The notes beneath the pieces are model-generated. The model saw nothing but the letters and a program-made list of their open reading frames with translations. It ran no database searches and was not told where the DNA came from. This document shows, in pieces, positions 58,781 to 64,000 of a stretch of 64,000 nucleotides of DNA (positions are counted from its first letter, which is position 1; each line of letters begins with the position of its first letter). Where the stretch lies: the NCBI GenBank assembly GCA_027924645.1, contig BSBN01001225.1, positions 12,418,001-12,482,000 of the forward strand, written 5' to 3'. The translations under genes were made by a program, and so were the position numbers. The stretch is from Cunninghamia lanceolata. Taxonomy: Eukaryota; Streptophyta; Pinopsida; Cupressales; Cupressaceae.

Positions 58781-60424
58781 CAATAACTAGAGGAGTAGCC
58801 ATATGCAGAAATTGAGAACTCAAAAGATTTCACAGGAAATGGGAAATACCTTGTTACGTAGATTAGGGTTTTTGCTTGGAAATATTTTTCTCGCTTCCAA
58901 ATCTTGAAAATTCTCAGCTTTAAGCTCGTCCACTTCTTTCTTCTTATTTTTTCTAGATGCAAAGTGTTTCAAATGAGGAATGAATGGCCCTTTAAAGCTT
59001 TGCATCACCTAATTTGTCTTTGTAATAAATTCTCTGCCCTAGCACATCTGGTTGCTTTATTTTTGAACAGTCTCTCATGTATCACTCCTAATTTTCCATA
59101 ATCACTTCCTTTCTTCTGGAAATCCTTCCAAATGTTTTGAGTCAATTCAAGGTACCTTTTCTCATTGTGCCAGAACCAGGCACTCAACTACTGGCTGTGG
59201 GATTTTTGATTTTTAATGCAGGTCCCCCTGAGCTAGGACTTCTTATTTAATTGCCTGAAGAATTATCTACACCAGATTCCAGTGTGGACCCATCACTCTG
59301 GTTCACAATTGATTTCTTCACCCATGTCTCACTTGTTTCATTCTGGATCTCATTCTCTTCAATTTTCTTTTGCCCTTATCTTATCTCTGCTCATCTAGTT
59401 TTTTGTTTACCAGACCTCTTCCTTCATTGGTCCTGCTTCTGCAGAATCTTGCAAAATGACCAGATCGGTTACAATGGAAGCACACAACAATTCTTTTCCC
59501 ATTTGATTTATTTCCTCTTGATCTGTACTGATTTTCCATATGTCCAAATCTATTGCATGCAAAACATTTGCCATTGAAAGATTTTCTATTTCCTCTATCA
59601 TTCATTGGATTTATGACCATACTTCTTACAATTGAAGCATTGTCTGGAGAAGAATGGATTATTTTGATTTATTCTACTTCTGCATTGAATGGCTTTGTGA
59701 CCAAATTTATTGCACTTGAAACAATCTCCATTGAAAGATGGATACCTTTGAGCATTAGGTTGTCTTATCAGAGGTCTTCTAGGTCTGTTTCTCTCATTCC
59801 TTGTTTGAAAGTTTCTTTGTCCAAATCCAGAGCTTTCACCTTTTTCAAATCCAAGACCATGCTTGTCTTCAACTCTTTTCTGACCCTCAAGTATTGCTTC
59901 AAGTTTAACTGAACTTATCTTGAACTTCTCTTTATATTCATTTGCAACTTCTAGATCATGTCTAAGAATGACAATTTGTCTTTCAAGATCTCTTCATTGT
60001 CTTTGCTTTCCTATAGATCATATTTTAAATCACCAGCAATATTGTCCAATCTGTAACACTCATTAGTTCTTTCCTTTAGAGTTTGATTTAAATCTTCTTC
60101 AGTCTTCTTCCTTTGCTCAATTTCTTTGGTAAACCTCATTACCCCAGATTCCATCTCAACTTTTAGAATAGCAGCTTCTTTTGACAGCTTATCACACTCC
60201 TTTATTTTTTCTTTCAAGGCTTCATTCATGTTATTTTCTTCAGAAACATTGGATAATTGCATAAGTAGCTCCTTACTCCTTCCTAAAGCTTTCTTTAATT
60301 TGTCTTTTACTATTTCAATGGTGTCATCAGCATCCTTGATTTCATTTTTCAAATTATAGATTTCTGCTTTGGACTGATCAAGATATTTTAGAGCCAACTA
60401 AAGTTGATCCTTGAGTGAACCCAT
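58781..60424 (-). pseudogene. Element G large ORF, Gag-like N-terminal part
   Basis: ATG at 60422-60424, 54 bases after the PBS (MGSLKDQ, one stop, ALKYLDQSKAEIYNLKNEIK). Residues 1-140 are a heptad-rich coiled coil. Around 59740-59390 are four Cys/His knuckles: CFKCNKFGHKAIQC, CFNCKKYGHKSNE (last Cys lost), CFACNRFGHMENQY (last Cys to Tyr) and CFHCNRSGHFARFC. Between coil and knuckles is an Arg/Gln/Asn-rich linker. After them comes a basic region (ASRKNKKKEVDELKAENF near 58930). The normal copia Gag capsid domain seen in B is absent. The frame shifts between about 58950 and 58780. RNA binding is expected from the knuckles. Confidence 0.7.
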
Positions 60425-60481
60425 TGAAAAACTTCTTCTAAGATCTTACCTCAAGTTGTTAAGCTTCTTTTAAGGAACCTT

Positions 60482-60493
60482 GCTCTTATACCA
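60482..60493 (-). other. Primer binding site of element G
   Basis: The minus strand reads TGGTATAAGAGC, one base off TGGTATCAGAGC, two bases inside the LTR edge. Initiator tRNA-Met type, as in B. Confidence 0.85.
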
Positions 60494-60495
60494 AT

Positions 60496-61597
60496 TGTTG
60501 GTTTAGGTCCGGACAACTAAGAGGGGGGGTGAATCAGTTGTCACAAATTTTTAGTCATTTTTACTTATAATCAATTTAATGATATAAACATTTCAGCATC
60601 AATCAATAACATGTGAACAGAAAACCTAAATAACACATTTGACACTAGGATTTTGACGTGGAAACCCGATTAAGGGAAAAACCACGGTGGGGGTTAACCC
60701 ACAAATATTAATACCCTGTTAAAAGTATTTTTACAAATGGGAATGCACATGCATTCGGGCTCACTGCCCAGAGCTCACTACTCAAGTAGAGGCTCACTGC
60801 TTATGGAGATATTACAAGATAATGATAGAGATTTGAACTAATTAATAGCATCTACTTATGCGAGAGTTTCAGTTCTAGTTAAGTACAAAAATTGATCTTA
60901 CACATTTCATCTTTGCTCTGCTCCTCTTACTGTTCTGCCTTCATTCATACTTTGGATTTCTGCTCTTCTCACATACACCTTGTTTGCATATACTTCACAC
61001 ACCTAATCATCCAATTTCATTAGCTATATATATATATATATCTGCAATATGATCTACAATCATTCTATCAGTCGGCTTCAACAACACTTAGAACTTTTAT
61101 GAATGCTCTGCTCTGTCGACTAGATCTATGCATAACTTAAGGTGTGGACTACAACTTCCTCTTGAAAATCATTACTCATGTTAGCCACTATCACTGATCA
61201 TTATCATTTGTCCAACAAACAACTTTCATACATCTGGAATCAAGATCTTCTTCAAGGTCAGCCTGTTCTTCTTCTGTCTGCTCTGACAAACTAGAACCCG
61301 GTACTCAGAGGCTAATATATTTTGAATCCTTCATCACCGGAGGACCAAAATCTAGATTTATACTATCTTGACAATGCACATGACTCCCCTAGATCCGCAG
61401 CTAATCATGACTTCCCACCGGAGAGATTCAGACAAAATATCAGACCCTATTGTTGCTCTATTCCTAACTATCCAGACTTAGACAAATTCTGAATCTGACT
61501 TTCAGTATGCACAAATTATGTTATGCGGATGATTGGGATGATCTTAGTTGCCATCAATGACAACATATATCATGCCTAGTAGTGTCTCTTGCCAACA
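60496..61597 (-). repeat. 5' LTR of element G
   Basis: Same ends as the 3' LTR. It differs mainly by substitutions, about 12 extra bases near 61430 and a longer (TA) run. Confidence 0.9.
61025..61042 (-). promoter_or_regulatory. TATA-like run in G's 5' LTR
   Basis: The minus strand reads GATATATATATATATAGC. The same place in the 3' LTR (54592-54604) has fewer TA units. It is the only TATA-like sequence at a suitable place in this LTR. Confidence 0.4.
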
Positions 61598-61602
61598 GAG
61601 CT

Positions 61603-61937
61603 AAATATAGCAAATATACAACTAGCATATCTGTCATAGAATCTCAGAATCTTATGACAACTTGCATCTGTCATAGATTCACTTACCAAACATTATGACA
61701 GTTGTCATACATGCCAAAAATAGTAGATTCCTCAAGGGAGCATGCCTACCCTCATTTACTTTGATTTTTTACATTTGCCAACAGTAAAAGTCAATCTGTA
61801 ATTACCTCTAGTTACTCTAAAATTACCCCTGCCAGTGAAACTAGTACATCTCCTCATGGATAATTACAAATTACATATAATAAATGGAATAAATACAATA
61901 TTGGAATTTACATGGTTAATGGCACCTTATCCCAACA
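61603..61937 (-). repeat. 3' LTR of element F, second part
   Basis: It continues after the insertion of G and ends ccttatcccaaca. With the first part it gives about 910 bp. Confidence 0.75.
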
Positions 61938-61952
61938 TTCTCCCACTTGACA
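61938..61952 (-). other. Polypurine tract of element F
   Basis: The minus strand reads GTCAAGTGGGAGAA directly before TGTTGGGATAAGG, the LTR start. Confidence 0.75.
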
Positions 61953-61996
61953 TTATATATTATAAATCAACCCATAGGAAATCAAATGAAAAATAA

Positions 61997-62530
61997 TCAG
62001 GCACTAGAAACAAGGCCCATGGCCTCTCTGCACCACATGAACTTCTTTGTGCTCACAGGCTTGGTCAATGAATCTGCAACATTCTCCTGAGTGTCTATCT
62101 TCTTTAGCTCAATCTCTCCATTTGCAACCAACTCTTGAACAAAGTGATAGTGAACATCAACATGCTTAGTCTGAGCATGATACATGGGATTCTTGGCCAA
62201 ACAGATAGCACTCTAGCTATCACAACCAATCTGAATGATCCTGCAATCAAAACCAATACTTGTACACAGTGTCCTCAACCAAACTACCTCCTTAGAGACA
62301 TGAGTAGCATCCATATACTCTGCTTCTTTGGTGGACAAAGCAACTATGGGCTGCCTCTTACTCATCCAATTTACTGCTCCTCCATATAGAGTAAACACAT
62401 AGCCACTAGTGGACCTTTAACTGTCTAAGTCACCTGCCCAATCTGCATCAACAAAACCCTGTATGTCTAAAGATTTGTTAGCACTATCAGTACTAGAATA
62501 AACTAAACAATAATCAGGAGTACCTACAAG
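61997..62530 (-). pseudogene. Element F RNase H
   Basis: Motifs: VDADWAGDLDS then a stop, [41 protein letters not shown] then a stop, LAKNPMYHAQTKHVDVHYHF, DTQENVADSLTKPV. It is a normal copia C-terminus, ending MGLVSSA. Only point stops interrupt it. Confidence 0.9.
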
Positions 62531-63511
62531 ATATTTAAACACCCTCTTCGCATAGTTTCAATGTTGTCTACCAGGGTTAGACATAAATCTAGTTAAAACT
62601 CCCACTTCTTGGGCAATATCTGGCCTAGTGCAAACCATTGCATACATCAAACTCCCTACAACACTAGCATATGGTACATTAGACATATCCTCAAGATCAT
62701 CCTCAGTATTTGGACACATATCTAATGAAAGCTTAGTACCAATGGGTAAAGGAACTCTAACTGGGTTACAGTCTTGCAAACTAACCCTCTACAAAATAGT
62801 ATTCACATACTTACTTTGTGACAACCAAAGATTTCTGTTAACTCTGTCCTTCTTGATCTCCATTCCCAAAATATACCTAGCAGCTCCAAGATCCTTCATA
62901 TCAAATGCACCTGAAAGTTGGGCTTTAAGCTCACTGATCATACCCTTAGTATTGCTAAAAAATAGCATGTCATCAACATACAAAGCAATAACCAATATAG
63001 AATCATCAACACAATGAATGTAAACACAGTGATCCTCCTCGCTTCTAACAAAACCCATTTTTAAAATAAACGAGTCAAACTTTTGATACCACATTTTGGG
63101 GGACTATTTCAGACCATAAAGAGACCTCTTTAACTTGCAAACCCAATGTTCTTTTCCTTTTACCTCAAAACCTGTAGGTTGTTGCATATAAATTTCTTCT
63201 TCAAGATCTCCATGCAAGAACGCAGTCTTAACATCCATTTGCTCAATCTCCTAATCATAAGTTGTAGCAATGGATAAGAGAAATCTAATAGAATTCAATT
63301 TAGCAATAGGAGAGAATATCTCACCAAAATCAACTCCCTCTCTTTGGGAGTAGCCCTTGGCTACCAATCTAGCCTTGTACTTCTCCAATGACCCGTCTGC
63401 TCCAAACTTCTTCTTGAAGACCCACTTACAACTTGTGGCCTTTCTTCCTTTGGCCAAATGAACAAGATCCCAGGTGTTACAAGAGTCTAAAGCCATCATC
63501 TCCTCCTGCAT
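62531..63511 (-). pseudogene. Element F reverse transcriptase, copia type
   Basis: Motifs: [69 protein letters not shown] then a stop, MWYQKFDSFILKMGFVRSE, ALYVDDMLFFSN (YVDD intact), MKDLGAARYILGMEIKKDR, PYASVVGSLMYAMVCTRPDI. About four in-frame stops, no frameshift. Confidence 0.9.
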
Positions 63512-64000
63512 GGCTAGCTACCAAGACTCACTATCATCTACAGAAATAGCTTCCTTGTAGGATCTAGGTTCATCGTTAGTACTCAATAAAGCATATACAC
63601 AATGGAAATCTGGTGGGCTATACCTGTCAACTGGATTCTGTTGTCTTGTGGATCTCCTCAAGGGTGGAGTAAGAGACTCTACTCATTCTTCTGCATGATC
63701 ATCTACACCAACTTCTTCTGTAACAACAGATTCATCTTCATCAAAACTACTCGAATCTTCTTCTTCTTCTTCACCCCCCAATCCATCATTTTGTTCTTCC
63801 TGAGGTGCATCTTTCTGCTCTAACTCAAATGCACTCTCTTTACCTTTTCATCTTTTTATTTTGACTGCTTAGGTTCAGAAATAACTCTAAGCTCCCTGAA
63901 AATAACATCTCTAGAAAAGATGATATTGCATGTTAGTGGATTCCAAAGCTTATAACCTTTGACATTATCACCATATCCAATGAATGTACACTTTTTCAGC
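63512..64000 (-). pseudogene. Element F integrase C-terminal end and linker, partial
   Basis: From the right edge the minus strand reads KKCTFIGYGDNVKGYKLWNP and IIFSRDVIFRELRVI, the usual end of copia integrase. A Lys/Glu/Asp-rich linker follows (63840-63680, with a run of TTC/CTT codons on the + strand), then degenerate sequence up to RT. The catalytic core lies beyond the window. Confidence 0.8.

Larger units (their letters stand above)
54066..61597 (-). mobile_element. Element G: complete non-autonomous copia-type LTR element
   Basis: 7,532 bp with two LTRs (5' 60496-61597, 3' 54066-55147), an initiator-tRNA-Met-like PBS with one mismatch, polypurine motifs beside the 3' LTR, and a 5.3 kb interior with no protease, integrase, RT or RNase H. 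Flanks gggct (54061-54065) and gagct (61598-61602) match at 4 of 5, a slightly decayed TSD. The interior is one long ORF of unknown function beginning with a Gag-like part. Leader and PBS resemble B (ttcct, aaaagagcttaac, acttgagg in the same order). E is a second copy of the family. Confidence 0.85.
7248..64000 (-). mobile_element. Element E: non-autonomous copia-type LTR element, split by A and F
   Basis: E lies on the minus strand. Visible parts are the 3' LTR (7248-8582), the 3' internal end (8583-8836) and, after removing element A, the internal coding part (50763-53490). There it is interrupted again by F, so its Gag part, PBS and 5' LTR lie beyond 64000. The rejoined pieces align in order with the intact relative G: LTR end gccaaca, a pyrimidine block (polypurine tract on the coding strand), noncoding DNA, then the large ORF. 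The length from LTR edge to the matching ORF point is about 3.0 kb in both. The left TSD would be agttt (7243-7247); the right copy is outside the window. It is inserted in element H. Confidence 0.75.
53491..64000 (-). mobile_element. Element F: Ty1/copia retrotransposon, partial, interrupted by G
   Basis: Minus strand. The 3' LTR is 53491-54065 plus 61603-61937 (split by G). A polypurine tract follows, then RNase H, RT and the end of integrase run to the right edge. Gag, protease and the 5' LTR lie outside. The left-hand flank cctta (53486-53490) would be its TSD. It is inserted in the ORF of E. Pol is in one frame with about six stops and no frameshift between 63511 and 61997. Confidence 0.85.

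Overview
This window looks like nuclear DNA from a plant with a large, repeat-rich genome. A conifer or other gymnosperm would fit the element types and sizes, but the sequence alone does not prove it. I see no host gene, tRNA, rRNA or CRISPR array. Nearly everything from about 4.5 kb to the right edge is LTR retrotransposons inserted into one another, all decayed by stop codons and frameshifts. I named the elements by letter.

Nesting was read from LTR ends (TG...CA), 5-bp target-site duplications (TSDs), primer binding sites (PBSs) and homologous uninterrupted copies. Element H (Ty3/gypsy-type gag, + strand) has its left LTR at 4531-5518 and its gag to 7247. Element E (minus strand) is inserted in H: its 3' LTR is 7248-8582 and its body resumes at 50763-53490. 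Element A (Ty3/gypsy, Tat-like, + strand, 8837-50757, TSD cctta) is inserted in E. Element B (Ty1/copia, + strand, 9862-32480, TSD gaggt) is inserted in the 5' LTR of A. Element C (Ty3/gypsy, minus strand, 10106-23857, TSD gtccg) is inserted in the 5' LTR of B, and a solo LTR D (27549-29206, TSD cagat) lies in B's pol. Element F (Ty1/copia, minus strand, 53491 to past 64000) interrupts the ORF of E. Element G (54066-61597, minus strand) is inserted in the 3' LTR of F and belongs to the same family as E. An apparent solo LTR of the same general type lies at 1840-3179.

B, C and F carry recognisable gag and/or pol genes. A has gag, protease and RT/RNase H, but I see no integrase. A also has a 7.2 kb leader with a cluster of hairpins, a 35-bp tandem repeat, and an antisense plant-mobile-domain gene between pol and the 3' LTR. 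C has an extra RNase H between protease and RT. It also has a roughly 1,230-codon sense ORF of unknown function after integrase, and LTRs packed with G-box-like motifs.

The most interesting material is the E/G family. These are copia-type elements in which the whole pol is replaced by one reading frame of about 1,700 codons: coiled coil, four CCHC knuckles, an unrecognised conserved domain, then charged and helical stretches. Their PBS, leader and polypurine motifs match the copia element B, which makes a B-like element the candidate helper. C's extra ORF has the same overall plan, so unrelated LTR elements here may carry related large accessory proteins.
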